Source: Candidatus Bathyarchaeota archaeon
GTDB lineage: Archaea; Thermoproteota; Bathyarchaeia; Bathyarchaeales; Bathyarchaeaceae
Direction of reading: 5' to 3'
Assembly: GCA_004376295.1 (NCBI GenBank)
Contig: SOJZ01000031.1
Coordinates: forward strand, 76,624-140,623
Length of the DNA stretch: 64,000 nucleotides
Part shown: in pieces, positions 15,727 to 24,148 of the stretch
Layout of the letters: each line of letters starts with the position of its first letter
How positions within the stretch are numbered: the first letter of the stretch is position 1
The notes under the pieces: generated by a model
The model's database searches: none
What the model saw: the letters and a program-made list of their open reading frames with translations, nothing else
What the model was told of the DNA's origin: nothing
Program-made: the position numbers and the translations under genes

Positions 15727-15838
15727 AGAATCTTCTTTCCCGAAAGAAACTTCTATAACACGTATACATGCAGTTTCACTTAAAAGCATAAGTATAATTG
15801 CTTGAAACTACGCCCCCAAATATGAGGAGGCAGAAAAA

Positions 15839-15943
15839 ATGAAAATCAAAGAGTTTCTTGTTAACTTTGTAATAGTGCTTGCTGTAGCCCTTGCACATGC
15901 ATGCATGAGGGTTAGGCAGGTTATCCATGCACGTCCATTTTGA
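15839..15943 (+). pseudogene. Truncated membrane-protein N-terminus
   Basis: After GAGGAGG at 15825-15830, an ATG opens a 34-residue frame MKIKEFLVNFVIVLAVALAH that looks like the beginning of a membrane protein with a first transmembrane helix. The frame then runs into the CATGCATGCATG palindrome (15896-15907) and ends shortly after without the expected rest. It is most likely the 5' end of a broken gene. Confidence 0.45.
15896..15907. repeat. CATGCATGCATG palindrome copy
   Basis: Extended copy placed where the preceding coding frame loses sense. Confidence 0.7.
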
Positions 15944-16253
15944 CCTTTCAGGTTTTCTTTGGAGACCACAATCACATCTTGCGATTCAGGTTTAGGTTTT
16001 TGCGGGTCCTTTTTGAATCGGGAAACTTAGAAAAAACTAGGAGCTTGTGGCAATGTCATACGTACTCTTGTGGATGTTCAGCGAGAAGTTATCCAGCGAG
16101 TTCAGACCAAAAAGGAATAAATCCACAGTTCCATGAGGCAAGTGTGCTATATTTCTACTTCTATCGGATATTTCTTGTCTAGCTCTATGAAGAATAGGTC
16201 GATCTCGTTTAGTATTTGTTCGCTTCATGCATGCATCTCTGTGAAAAAGCAGA
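15944..16253. other. Gene-poor interval with a C-terminal gene fragment
   Basis: No complete gene. On the minus strand 16224-16147 reads SEQILNEIDLFFIELDKKYP and ends IEVEI, plausible as the tail of a lost gene; an in-frame TGA inside the palindrome copy at 16226-16236 precedes it. Confidence 0.4.
16226..16236. repeat. CATGCATGCAT palindrome copy
   Basis: Copy abutting the minus-strand gene fragment. Confidence 0.7.
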
Positions 16254-17108
16254 TTATTTCCTAAAGGCTCGATATATTTCCTTAAGGGCATTGATTATTT
16301 CACGAGCGTGTTCCGGACTAAAAGCATAGATCAACGCCAGAAGTGCTAAAATAATGTTGAATGGCACTATCGGCAAAAGCATTATGTTTTTTTGAGCGAT
16401 AATCAAGGTTGTGAGAGCCGCCAATAGAAACGCAAACGTAACACACGCGGAGATCCTTACGCGGTCAAAGGGGATTCTTCCACTAATACGTTCTAGTGTT
16501 CTAGCCTTCCGCCAGTGCACAGAGAATCCGGTCGGGTCAAGCATCTCAACGCAATAAACCTTAGAGGAATCCTCTATGATATTTAGGGAAGCATTTTCCC
16601 CAAACACGTTTGCACTAAATCGCAGATTTACAGGGTTTGCGATTTTCTCGACAATGATCACTGCCCTTTCGAGCGAACTCCTTACCTCCTCCTCAATAGA
16701 GTCATTGTACGCATACAATCCTTCATCAAGAGTCGAAACATGATACGTTGTTTTGGGCTCAGCAATTATGTTGCAGGTAATGTGCATCCCTACTTGATCT
16801 GGGTTTTTGTAGTGAATGTTTTTCTTAAAAGATCTAGGTTTGCCATCAATCAAAAGCTCTCTGAATGAATAAACATCTTCAGGGTCAATTGTTGGAGAGA
16901 TTCCTTTCAGGCTTTCCGGAATATCAACGGAGCTTGTCTCTCCGCCACATATGGTGCGCTCCCAGAAAAGAGGCTCCCTTTTACTCGAAGGATTATAAAA
17001 TTCGGCCTTCATTTTGTGAGTAATCTTGATTACCTTCACTCCGTGTATTTCTTCAGGTCTAAGACGGTACACAGATGTGCGGTTCTTGATTATGATTTTT
17101 CTTGACAT
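16254..17108 (-). CDS. Membrane-anchored protein, unknown
   Basis: 284 residues. The N-terminal ~215 residues are soluble and strand-rich, with two segments that look like repeats of a beta-sandwich (KITHKMKAEFYNPS and GMHITCNIIAEPKTTYHVST). Two hydrophobic helices follow (about 220-240 and 244-262) and a short basic cytoplasmic tail with EIYRAFRK. No family is recognised. A soluble sensor followed by a two-helix membrane hairpin recalls membrane effectors in defence systems, but there is no partner gene next to it to support that. Start ATG 17108. Confidence 0.5.
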   Translation of the reverse strand: MSRKIIIKNRTSVYRLRPEEIHGVKVIKITHKMKAEFYNPSSKREPLFWERTICGGETSSVDIPESLKGISPTIDPEDVYSFRELLIDGKPRSFKKNIHYKNPDQVGMHITCNIIAEPKTTYHVSTLDEGLYAYNDSIEEEVRSSLERAVIIVEKIANPVNLRFSANVFGENASLNIIEDSSKVYCVEMLDPTGFSVHWRKARTLERISGRIPFDRVRISACVTFAFLLAALTTLIIAQKNIMLLPIVPFNIILALLALIYAFSPEHAREIINALKEIYRAFRK

Positions 17109-17217
17109 TGTAGTCGTTATTAGAGTTGGGCCGCTTTTAAGCCATATTTCTGTTTAGTTAATATGTTGATTTCGAGATTACACGCTTACGGCACAAAAGA
17201 AAGGAAGGGGGAGTTGA

Positions 17218-17361
17218 ATGAGCAAAGCAGTGATTGTCTATGACCGAACTATATGGCTGCCCAATGGACTGGTGATTATCAAAGTTCCGAGGGCTAAGAG
17301 GATTATCAAGAGTTCTTCGACTTTCATCCTTCGCCATCTCCAATACTATATATATCTCTAG
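17218..17361 (+). CDS. Small ORF with ribosome binding site, putative
   Basis: A 47-codon plus-strand frame, MSKAVIVYDRTIWLPNGLV then IIKVPRAKRIIK and a Tyr-rich end. GGAAGGGGGAG sits 5-15 bp before the ATG. The product is basic and otherwise featureless; it may be a fragment of a longer gene. Confidence 0.3.
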   Translation: MSKAVIVYDRTIWLPNGLVIIKVPRAKRIIKSSSTFILRHLQYYIYL

Positions 17362-17423
17362 AGGTTTATATATTTAATACAGTTCTAGAAGAATAAACTA
17401 GAATCTTCATAGATTTTGGTGTT

Positions 17424-17468
17424 TGCATGCATGCATTTTCATCTATGTCGCCAGAAAGCATGCATGCA
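17424..17468. repeat. Two palindrome copies in close succession
   Basis: TGCATGCATGCAT at 17424-17436 and GCATGCATGCA at 17458-17468, 34 bp apart start to start, in a non-coding gap upstream of the EF-Tu domain 2-like gene. Confidence 0.75.
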
Positions 17469-17526
17469 AGCAGCTAGAAAAACATTAAAGCGAAATCAGA
17501 CGCTTAAATGATTGGAGGATTCGAAG

Positions 17527-17793
17527 TTGTCGAGTAGTAGAGAATTGAAAGAGATTGGCATTGTTACTCACTTTTTCGCAAAGATTAGTGTAGCTGTTGT
17601 GGAGCTGAAGGATACTTTGCGTGCAGGTGATAGGATACTTATTCAAGGAGATACATCGGATTTCGAGCAGACCGTAGAGTCAATGCAGATTGAGCATGAG
17701 AATATCGAGAGTGCTGGAGCTGGGCAGAGTATAGGTTTGAAGGTTGATCAGAGAGTTAGAGAAGGAGATAGAGTCTACAGGATTCTTTCGTAG
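17527..17793 (+). CDS. EF-Tu domain 2-like small protein
   Basis: 88 residues from TTG 17527, which follows GGAGG (17514-17518) by eight bases; an earlier TTG at 17512 overlaps that site and is less likely. The sequence IGIVTHFFAKISVAVVELKD, GDRILIQGDTSDF, and IGLKVDQRVREGDRVYRI is the beta-barrel of translation factor domain 2. Stand-alone proteins of this kind are widespread in archaea and often occur with U32 peptidases or tRNA-modifying enzymes; the role is unknown. A palindrome copy follows the stop. Confidence 0.75.
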   Translation: MSSSRELKEIGIVTHFFAKISVAVVELKDTLRAGDRILIQGDTSDFEQTVESMQIEHENIESAGAGQSIGLKVDQRVREGDRVYRILS

Positions 17794-17795
17794 AA

Positions 17796-17954
17796 ATGCA
17801 TGCATACAAAGCTAAGCTCATGGACAAACAGAAGGAAACCTACAACAACTTGATAGCGGAGGATGTTCCTCTTCGAATGATTAGGGTCAGGATTGTTTCC
17901 TTCGATCTCAACAGGTTTTTGGTAAAGGAACACAAGTATGAAAGGTTCTTATAG
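17796..17954 (+). CDS. Small ORF starting in a palindrome copy, putative
   Basis: A 52-codon frame from ATG 17796 reads MHAYKAKLMDKQKETYNNL then IAEDVPLRMIRVRIVSFDLN and ends KYERFL. The composition looks protein-like. The first ATG is part of the ATGCATGCAT palindrome (17796-17805); a second ATG is at 17820. It may be a fragment of a larger gene cut at the palindrome. Confidence 0.33.
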   Translation: MHAYKAKLMDKQKETYNNLIAEDVPLRMIRVRIVSFDLNRFLVKEHKYERFL

Positions 17955-18057
17955 CAAGAAAAATTGTATAGTACTCCATGTTGTCATGTATGCATGTAGG
18001 GAGAAAGCTCTTTCTGGAAGCAGTCCATAATAGACGTTCTGTGAATGCTGCATGCAT
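17796..18057. repeat. Three palindrome copies between two genes
   Basis: ATGCATGCAT (17796-17805), a diverged CATGTATGCATG (17985-17996) and TGCATGCAT (18049-18057), all between the EF-Tu domain 2-like gene and the aminotransferase. Confidence 0.65.
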
Positions 18058-18066
18058 TGAAACTAG

Positions 18067-19254
18067 GTGTATACGTTGACCGAACAGCTTTCCACACGAG
18101 TAAATTCTACAGAGACCTCGCCCATAAGAAAGCTGATAGACATGGTTGATAGGACACCGAACGTTATTGGATTGCACGCTGGCGAGCCTGATTTCGACAC
18201 TCCAATGCACATCAGAGAGGCTGCAAAGAAAGCTCTAGACGAAGGATACACCCATTATGCACATACAGCGGGTCTGCCGGAGCTGAGAGAAGCTATAGCG
18301 GAAAAGTTGCTGAAGGAAAATAACATCAAAGCTGACTCAGAAACCGAGATAACAGTTACGGTAGGTGGTTTTGCAGCTCTGTTCTCAACTTTCCAGGCCG
18401 TGATAAACCCTGGCGACGAAGTTATAGTTACTGAACCATCGTGGCCCTCTTACAAAGGTTTCACAAAATTGTCTGGGGGCATCCTTGTTCCCCTCCAACT
18501 AAAGGCACCCGACTACCCTCTGGACGTGAACTCGTTGACTGAAAGAATCACGGAACACACAAAGATGGTAGTGATTAACAATCCAAACAACCCAACTGGA
18601 GCCGTATACAGTCCAGAACAACTCAGGGATTTGGCATCCCTCGCAAAAAAACACGACTTTTTAGTGCTGGCAGACGAAGTGTATGAAAAGATAGTCTTCG
18701 ACAACACACCACACTACAGCATCGCCAGTTTTACAACCATGAAAGAAAAGACAATCACTGTAAACTCATTTTCAAAAACCTACGCCATGACAGGATGGCG
18801 TGTTGGTTATGTCGTGGCCAACGAGCAAATAACCTCTGGTATCCGCCGCATTCATTCCTACATCGCTTCGTGTGTAAGCCCTGCTTTTCAAAAAGCAGCA
18901 TTGGCCGCCATAACAGCACCTGATGACTGTGTGCAACGAATGGTTAGAGAATATAAGGAACGACGAGACATGACCGTTGAAGCGCTCAACGATATACCAC
19001 TTTTGCAGTGCATAAAGCCCAAAGGAACTTTTTACCTATTCCCCGATGTTCAAGGATTAGGTCTACCTTCTGCGGACCTTGCAGAACAGATATTAAAGAA
19101 GGCAAAGGTGGCTACGATACCTGGTAGTGCTTTTGGATCAAGTGGCGAAGGACATTTGCGAATGGCAATTGCGGTTTCCAAAAAAGATTTACTGGAAGCT
19201 GTGAAGAGAATTGGGAGCTTTGTAAAAGCGTTACCAAGTCGCAGAGGTAAATGA
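18067..19254 (+). CDS. Class I/II PLP aminotransferase (aspartate type)
   Basis: 395 residues. GLHAGEPDFDTP, NNPNNPTGAVY (about 171-181), LADEVYEKIVF and the PLP-lysine motif SFSKTYAMTGWRVGY (K237) identify an aspartate/aromatic aminotransferase of the archaeal 1-gamma type. It transfers the amino group between an amino acid and 2-oxoglutarate. The exact substrate cannot be told. Start GTG 18067 is weak; a TTG nine bases later is equally good. The upstream region is repeat-containing and without a clear operon partner. Confidence 0.88.
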   Translation: MYTLTEQLSTRVNSTETSPIRKLIDMVDRTPNVIGLHAGEPDFDTPMHIREAAKKALDEGYTHYAHTAGLPELREAIAEKLLKENNIKADSETEITVTVGGFAALFSTFQAVINPGDEVIVTEPSWPSYKGFTKLSGGILVPLQLKAPDYPLDVNSLTERITEHTKMVVINNPNNPTGAVYSPEQLRDLASLAKKHDFLVLADEVYEKIVFDNTPHYSIASFTTMKEKTITVNSFSKTYAMTGWRVGYVVANEQITSGIRRIHSYIASCVSPAFQKAALAAITAPDDCVQRMVREYKERRDMTVEALNDIPLLQCIKPKGTFYLFPDVQGLGLPSADLAEQILKKAKVATIPGSAFGSSGEGHLRMAIAVSKKDLLEAVKRIGSFVKALPSRRGK

Positions 19255-19300
19255 CGAAACTCTTGTGTGTGCAGTAAATTGTTACATTTCTATATCATTG

Positions 19301-19309
19301 ATGCATGCA
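19301..19309. repeat. ATGCATGCA palindrome copy
   Basis: Copy between the convergent aminotransferase and zinc-protein genes. Confidence 0.65.
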
Positions 19310-19345
19310 ATAAGACGTTGTTCATACCGAGTGACATTGAAAACG

Positions 19346-19735
19346 TCAAACATACATATGCTCCATCTTCTGTTCTTTTCCCACTGTGAAGGATAAGTAT
19401 TCAAGGCTTACGGGACTGCAGGATATTTGGGTTTCGCACCGTTGGCATCTAATTTTTATTATTATAGGCGTTATCCTCTCCTTTTCACCAGTGAGCCCTG
19501 TTATGGTGGGCGCCGCATAAGTAACTTCAACCAATTCTGCCTTTCCTAACTCAAACGTTCCAGACTTCAAATGGTCAAGGTATGTTATCTTTTGTTTGCA
19601 GCCACAAGCTTCACATGTCAGGGTATGCGGGGTTGCAAGCAGGGGATTGCGGTCAAAAATTCCTTTCCTAGCCATATTCATAATCTTCTCTTTAGGATCA
19701 GGTCGAACAACGCTTGGACCAAGTTTCTTTTTCAT
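19346..19735 (-). CDS. Zinc-knuckle protein, unknown
   Basis: 129 residues with CEACGC (C41, C44) and CQRC (C97, C100), the spacing of a split zinc ribbon around a beta-sheet region. The N-terminus MKKKLGPSVVRPDPKEKI is basic. No family is recognised. A zinc-binding role is likely; whether it binds RNA, DNA or a protein is unknown. It is divergent from nothing close and follows UPF0282 on the same strand. Confidence 0.6.
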   Translation of the reverse strand: MKKKLGPSVVRPDPKEKIMNMARKGIFDRNPLLATPHTLTCEACGCKQKITYLDHLKSGTFELGKAELVEVTYAAPTITGLTGEKERITPIIIKIRCQRCETQISCSPVSLEYLSFTVGKEQKMEHMYV

Positions 19736-19873
19736 TCTACGTAATCCTTGACTTTTCGCACAGATATTGTTTTTCGGTCTTGGCTAATAACCAGACATGA
19801 GTTAATGGATAAAATTAGCTTTTGACTTTTCAGATGTCACCCGTGGCTTCACTGCAACCTCGGAAATATACAA

Positions 19874-20854
19874 TTAAATTGGGGGTCTAACCAGTTTCCT
19901 TTCAGAAAGTGGTAATTTCATCCATTTTTTAAACTCGAGGCTTGGCGGTTCAGTTTCAAACAGTGGTTTTCTGCGAAACTCTAACAAGTTATTTTTTTTC
20001 TCTGTAAATTCAGCAGCCGTAACGACTACATGACCCACTTTTGACGCTGCATCAAAGATTGGTTGAGAAAGTTCTCTCCAACGTTTATCCCGAAGGATGT
20101 GATGCTCCAGAATCGTTAATGGAACGTTCTTAACTATGGTTTCAAGATTTTGCATTCCACGTTGAATGTGGTCTTCTGGCACTCTGAACCCTGCTAAATA
20201 AAGTGGAGGTCCACCTATAATGATCAACTGAGGCCTTTCGCCGAGAATCAGTTTCAACGTTTGGTCATACATGGGACCCTGAACATCAGGAGCAAACAAC
20301 ACTCTCTCATCGCCACATTGAACGGTGGTCATCAAAACCCAGCCTAACGGCGTGTTCTCGGCTCCATGGAAAACGGGCTCAGAAAACTTCACCCTCGTTT
20401 CTCCGAACTCAAACGTTCTGTCGTCTACAACCTCCAGTCTCTCAGCATGCTTGCCACCAGTTTTCTTAAACATCCAGCCTCGACGCCTCTGACTGAAGTT
20501 AATTATAGCTCGATAGTCCTTGGCGAGAACCAGCTTTCCCAAATAGATTTGCCCAGCCATCTCATCAGAAGACCAGTTACAAAACCAGTCCACATATGAA
20601 GGAGTGTGATGATCAAAATGATAATGACTCACCGTGACCACATCCGCCTCTTCCGTAGCCTTCAAAATCCTCTTGCGACATTCAGCCATGGCCTCATACT
20701 CTCTAGGATGCGGAGGGAAACCGAAGCGGCTTGGACCCAAAGAAGCGCCAGCATCCAAAAGGATCTTCACGTCGGGGGTCTCCACGCAGGTGCACATCGA
20801 CCTGACGCCGAGACTCTCCGCAGCCAGCGGAACAACCCTGATTTTTTTAAGCAT
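19874..20854 (-). CDS. UPF0282 metallo-beta-lactamase-fold protein
   Basis: 326 residues. The metal motif SHYHFDHHTP (HxHxDH, about residues 76-85) and later H and D ligands (FHGAENTPLGW; LFAPDVQGP; ILEHHILRD) match the archaeal UPF0282 family of the metallo-beta-lactamase fold. Members are thought to be hydrolases with unknown substrate. ATG 20854 is the start. The gene is on its own transcript on the minus strand. Confidence 0.88.
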   Translation of the reverse strand: MLKKIRVVPLAAESLGVRSMCTCVETPDVKILLDAGASLGPSRFGFPPHPREYEAMAECRKRILKATEEADVVTVSHYHFDHHTPSYVDWFCNWSSDEMAGQIYLGKLVLAKDYRAIINFSQRRRGWMFKKTGGKHAERLEVVDDRTFEFGETRVKFSEPVFHGAENTPLGWVLMTTVQCGDERVLFAPDVQGPMYDQTLKLILGERPQLIIIGGPPLYLAGFRVPEDHIQRGMQNLETIVKNVPLTILEHHILRDKRWRELSQPIFDAASKVGHVVVTAAEFTEKKNNLLEFRRKPLFETEPPSLEFKKWMKLPLSERKLVRPPI

Positions 20855-21203
20855 TCACGCTCAACACACCGTTTCTATCAACTATACGTTTTTATGTAGG
20901 ATTTACATTTAGTTTTGCTCGGTGGGCGATGACGACTCTGGCCCCACTGATTTATGATTGTGATCTTGAGTGCGGGAGCCCACTCTTATTATTAATGGAA
21001 ATGATGTTTCGGAGTACACTTCTTGAGATGACGCCAAGATATAAAGTATGATATGCTCCTTTTTTGTCGAAGCATGTGCTGATCTTTCCTATCTTTAATT
21101 AGGGTGTGCATGTGTGTGCGTGTAATCATTTTCAAGGTTGAGGACCAAATAATCACTTTTCGTGATACGGTAAAGAAATAAGAGATCACTGCTGACATTA
21201 TTA
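20855..21203. other. Intergenic interval with RNA-like and alternating purine-pyrimidine segments
   Basis: No gene. It holds a C/D-box-like hairpin candidate (20922-20983) and a 21-bp run of alternating purine and pyrimidine (21104-21124), both listed as observations. Confidence 0.5.
20922..20983 (+). ncRNA. C/D-box-like small RNA candidate
   Basis: GTGGGC (20922-20927) and GCCCAC (20978-20983) can close a stem. Inside, GCGATGA resembles box C and CTGA (20947-20950) matches box D'. A second CTGA near the 3' end is missing, so it would be an incomplete C/D sRNA. Confidence 0.22.
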
Positions 21204-21578
21204 ATGATTGATATGCCTTGGAATTGGCGACAGCCGGTAACTTGGATTTTGAAAGTTAATCTCATCTTTTTGGTAATTGACCTTTTGTTACTACCATTTT
21301 TATCGTTATTTCTTGGGGTTAGCGTGCTCAGTTTGGTGAAAGCAGGTTTTTTTCCTACGATGCTGCTTCTTAATTGCGGCATTATTTTTTTGGCAGGCGG
21401 ACTGTTAGCAATGTTTTCCTCGATTTTTCCAAGTAAAATCAGGGAATATATCTTTCATTCTGATGAGAAGTGGTCTCAAGAAACACAGAAAAAGAGTGAG
21501 ACAAAGGCTAATTTGTACATCTTGACAGGGATCATTTTGTTTCTAGAATCCCTTGTTTCGACTTATCTGATTCTGTGA
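21204..21578 (+). CDS. Membrane protein, unknown
   Basis: 124 residues with three hydrophobic helices: about 15-38, 44-70 and 105-122, joined by a charged loop (IFPSKIREYIFHSDEKWSQE). No family recognised. It precedes the ABC-transporter locus without sharing its strand. Start ATG 21204; an ATG nine bases on is possible. Confidence 0.5.
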   Translation: MIDMPWNWRQPVTWILKVNLIFLVIDLLLLPFLSLFLGVSVLSLVKAGFFPTMLLLNCGIIFLAGGLLAMFSSIFPSKIREYIFHSDEKWSQETQKKSETKANLYILTGIILFLESLVSTYLIL

Positions 21579-21614
21579 CTACTTGAATACAAAAAAAGGG
21601 TGCGGAAGGCCCAA

Positions 21615-23966
21615 TCAGAGCCTTTTTCTTGCCATATATATAGCGACTACCAATGCAACTGCAATAACTAGCGCCGCAACAGCTACATATGTCATCGTGT
21701 TTACTGAACTCTGCAGTGCGTCTATTTGACTGCCCAACGTATCCAATGTTTCAGAGTTGTCCACTATTAGGTCGTGGAGTGGTGTCAACGCATCGTCAAG
21801 CGAGGATACGTTTATCATCGCAAGATATTTCCATTGAGCAAGCTCTTCTACCGGATATGCCAGACGATCAAAGAGGTAGTAATAGAATGTTCCTGTGCTT
21901 GGGGGCGTTACAGTGAAACTGTACCAACCGTATATGTCTGTGGTTGTTCGATCTATCATTGTGGAGGTTGTGTTGAATGTTGCGTTGTTAGTGGTTTGCA
22001 TCAACCTGAGCTCTCTGTCGGCTGCGACGTTCCCAGTATTTGGATCTGTATAGATTCCTGAAAAGGCGGTTGACATTCCGAGTAAGAATGAAGGAAATGT
22101 CGGCTTAGGAGGTGGACCAGGAACCGCGTAACCTGCCTTCTCCAAGTATTCTTTAGCCTTCGATAGATCGTATGGTCTTGCAGTTATCGAGGCGTTGTAG
22201 AAAGGATATGTTGGTAACCAGTATGTTGTTGCAGGTTGTCCATAGCCTGCCATTAGGTTGTCGATAATGAGTTGTCTTGGAACGGCGTAGTCAATTGCAA
22301 GTCTCACGTACTTGGCTGCTTCTGCAGCTCTCGTTGGATCAGACTGACCCAACGGAGTGTCTATTCCAGTGCCGAAGACTGGGTGTTGATGGTTGTAACC
22401 GACTTCTTGTCTACCTGTGCCTTCATTAAGCAACACCTTGCCCCATGCTGGGTCTATGGTTGGAATGTCCACTTGAATCTGGTATTGAGGATCCAGTATG
22501 TCGACTTGTTCATTCTTCAACGCTGCCAGAGCTGGAGTCTTGTCGGCGATGAATCTAATGTAATAGTCCTCCACTTCGAACAATCCATCGGCTTCCAGAG
22601 CCGTTCTATTCCAATAGTCAGTGAATTTTTCGAGATGGACAAGCTGTGCAACTGGATTGAAGTCTACCCATTTGTAAGGGCCAGTTCCTACAGGTCCAGT
22701 ATATGTAGTTCCGCCTATGTCTATTGATCCGTCACCAGTGTTGAACGGGCTGTCAGTCCAATCTGCGGGGGCCATTTCCCCAAAGATGTGTTTAGGAATG
22801 ATGTTGTTGGCGAAGCCTAAGAGGTATGGGTCAAAGTATCCGTAGGGCTTACCAGGGAGCAATTCAGGAAGCCAGATCTCAATAGTAGTCGCGTTCACCG
22901 CTGTTATGTTGCCTACTCTGGTACCCGTTCCTAAAATTGTTGACGAACTGTCTGCATATGTGAATTTGACATTATCTCCATAGGCCTGTGTGTAGGTTCC
23001 TTGGTGCTGCGTACCTGCGGCGGGGTTCATGAGAGCCCATATAGAGAACACAATATCATCTGCAGTGAAGTCTTCTCCATCATGCCATTTTACACCAGTT
23101 CTACAGGTCCAAGTCCATTTGAAACCATTTTCACTGACCTCCCATTTCGTCAGCAAGTTGGGATCGGTATAGTCGGAAAGATCGGGCTTCACCATAACCA
23201 AACCGCCGAAGATATTTGCAGCTATGATAGTGTCGTACCAGGAGTTAGACAGAGGTGGGATCAATGATTCAATTTCGCCAGTAGAAGCGTAGACTACTGT
23301 GCTTTTGCCTGTAAGCATTTCAGGATTGGGTTGTGCATTGAAGTAAAGCCAACCTTCGCCGCCTGGGCTTGCACCTAACGCCGGGCCTCCCAATTCAGGA
23401 GTAACTGCAGTAGGTGTGCTCGAATAGAAGATTTGAGAGGCTGGCAATTCGTTGTAAAAGATTGTCTGCAACCTCTTCGAAACTTCATCTCGCTCGGTTG
23501 TATTAGCTGTGGTCAGAAATATATCCATGAGGTCATTGGCTTCCGTGTTGTTGAATAGATAGTAGTTATTTCCGGTCGGTGCGAAGCCTTCTTCGCTTCC
23601 GTAATATAATTGACTGGGTTCAGGAATCAATCCTGGTGTCCAACCTACCAACTGAATGTCAAAGCCACCTTCAGCGTAAGGCTTGCCCACATTCGCTTCT
23701 GGAGGTGTGAAAACGCGATCGTAAACGCTTGCCCAGCCCAAATATACTACTCTAGCATCGATTCCTAGCTGTATCAACGAGTTTGCAATTATCTGTCCCC
23801 ACTGGCGCCTCAACATATTTGCATTTCCAGGAGCAATTATTGTAACACTGAATAATGTTTCATCTTGTGCTTTTGCCATGTTTAGTGGTAACACAGTTAA
23901 AGTCAACAGCGTGACCAACGATAGTATTAGCAATACTTTTTTGGAGTTTCCCATAATTTTCACCAT
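21615..23966 (-). CDS. ABC transporter substrate-binding protein, family 5
   Basis: 783 residues. A signal peptide (KKVLLILSLVTLLTLTVLPL, about 9-28) with a basic N-terminus, a family 5 solute-binding domain that begins after the signal (YTDPNLLTKWEVSENG and WHDGEDFTADDIVFS are typical), and a C-terminal transmembrane anchor (about 757-778) with a basic tail KRL. Between about 650 and 720 there is an Ig-like insert typical of archaeal binding proteins. It should bind peptides or similar solutes outside the cell and pass them to the DppBC permease. It is divergent from the permease genes at 24149. Start at ATG 23966 or MGNSKK at 23954. Confidence 0.9.
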   Translation of the reverse strand: MVKIMGNSKKVLLILSLVTLLTLTVLPLNMAKAQDETLFSVTIIAPGNANMLRRQWGQIIANSLIQLGIDARVVYLGWASVYDRVFTPPEANVGKPYAEGGFDIQLVGWTPGLIPEPSQLYYGSEEGFAPTGNNYYLFNNTEANDLMDIFLTTANTTERDEVSKRLQTIFYNELPASQIFYSSTPTAVTPELGGPALGASPGGEGWLYFNAQPNPEMLTGKSTVVYASTGEIESLIPPLSNSWYDTIIAANIFGGLVMVKPDLSDYTDPNLLTKWEVSENGFKWTWTCRTGVKWHDGEDFTADDIVFSIWALMNPAAGTQHQGTYTQAYGDNVKFTYADSSSTILGTGTRVGNITAVNATTIEIWLPELLPGKPYGYFDPYLLGFANNIIPKHIFGEMAPADWTDSPFNTGDGSIDIGGTTYTGPVGTGPYKWVDFNPVAQLVHLEKFTDYWNRTALEADGLFEVEDYYIRFIADKTPALAALKNEQVDILDPQYQIQVDIPTIDPAWGKVLLNEGTGRQEVGYNHQHPVFGTGIDTPLGQSDPTRAAEAAKYVRLAIDYAVPRQLIIDNLMAGYGQPATTYWLPTYPFYNASITARPYDLSKAKEYLEKAGYAVPGPPPKPTFPSFLLGMSTAFSGIYTDPNTGNVAADRELRLMQTTNNATFNTTSTMIDRTTTDIYGWYSFTVTPPSTGTFYYYLFDRLAYPVEELAQWKYLAMINVSSLDDALTPLHDLIVDNSETLDTLGSQIDALQSSVNTMTYVAVAALVIAVALVVAIYMARKRL

Positions 23967-24148
23967 TTTCCTTTTCGCGACTACCCATATTTACGATTTC
24001 TACTTATATAGTTTAAGATATGCTACTTCACAAAAGATATAAACTCAGGTAGCTAAAACTTTCTATAGAACCGAATCAAGTGAGATGGACATTGTTGAGT
24101 TCTGGTAAATCCATTACCAGAAGGTTTTCATCGCTTCTGGGCAGCGCA

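Noticed and set aside
15446-15769. Minus-strand open frame with RSPGFEPGSSAWEAEVL
   Set aside because: It is the reverse of the tRNA-Gly gene and leader; this peptide pattern is a known artefact of tRNA sequence.
15940-16182. 80-codon plus-strand open frame
   Set aside because: Composition not protein-like, overlaps a better minus-strand fragment, and no ribosome binding site.
17158-17343. 61-codon minus-strand open frame
   Set aside because: No ribosome binding site or domain; the opposite strand has a frame with a good ribosome binding site.
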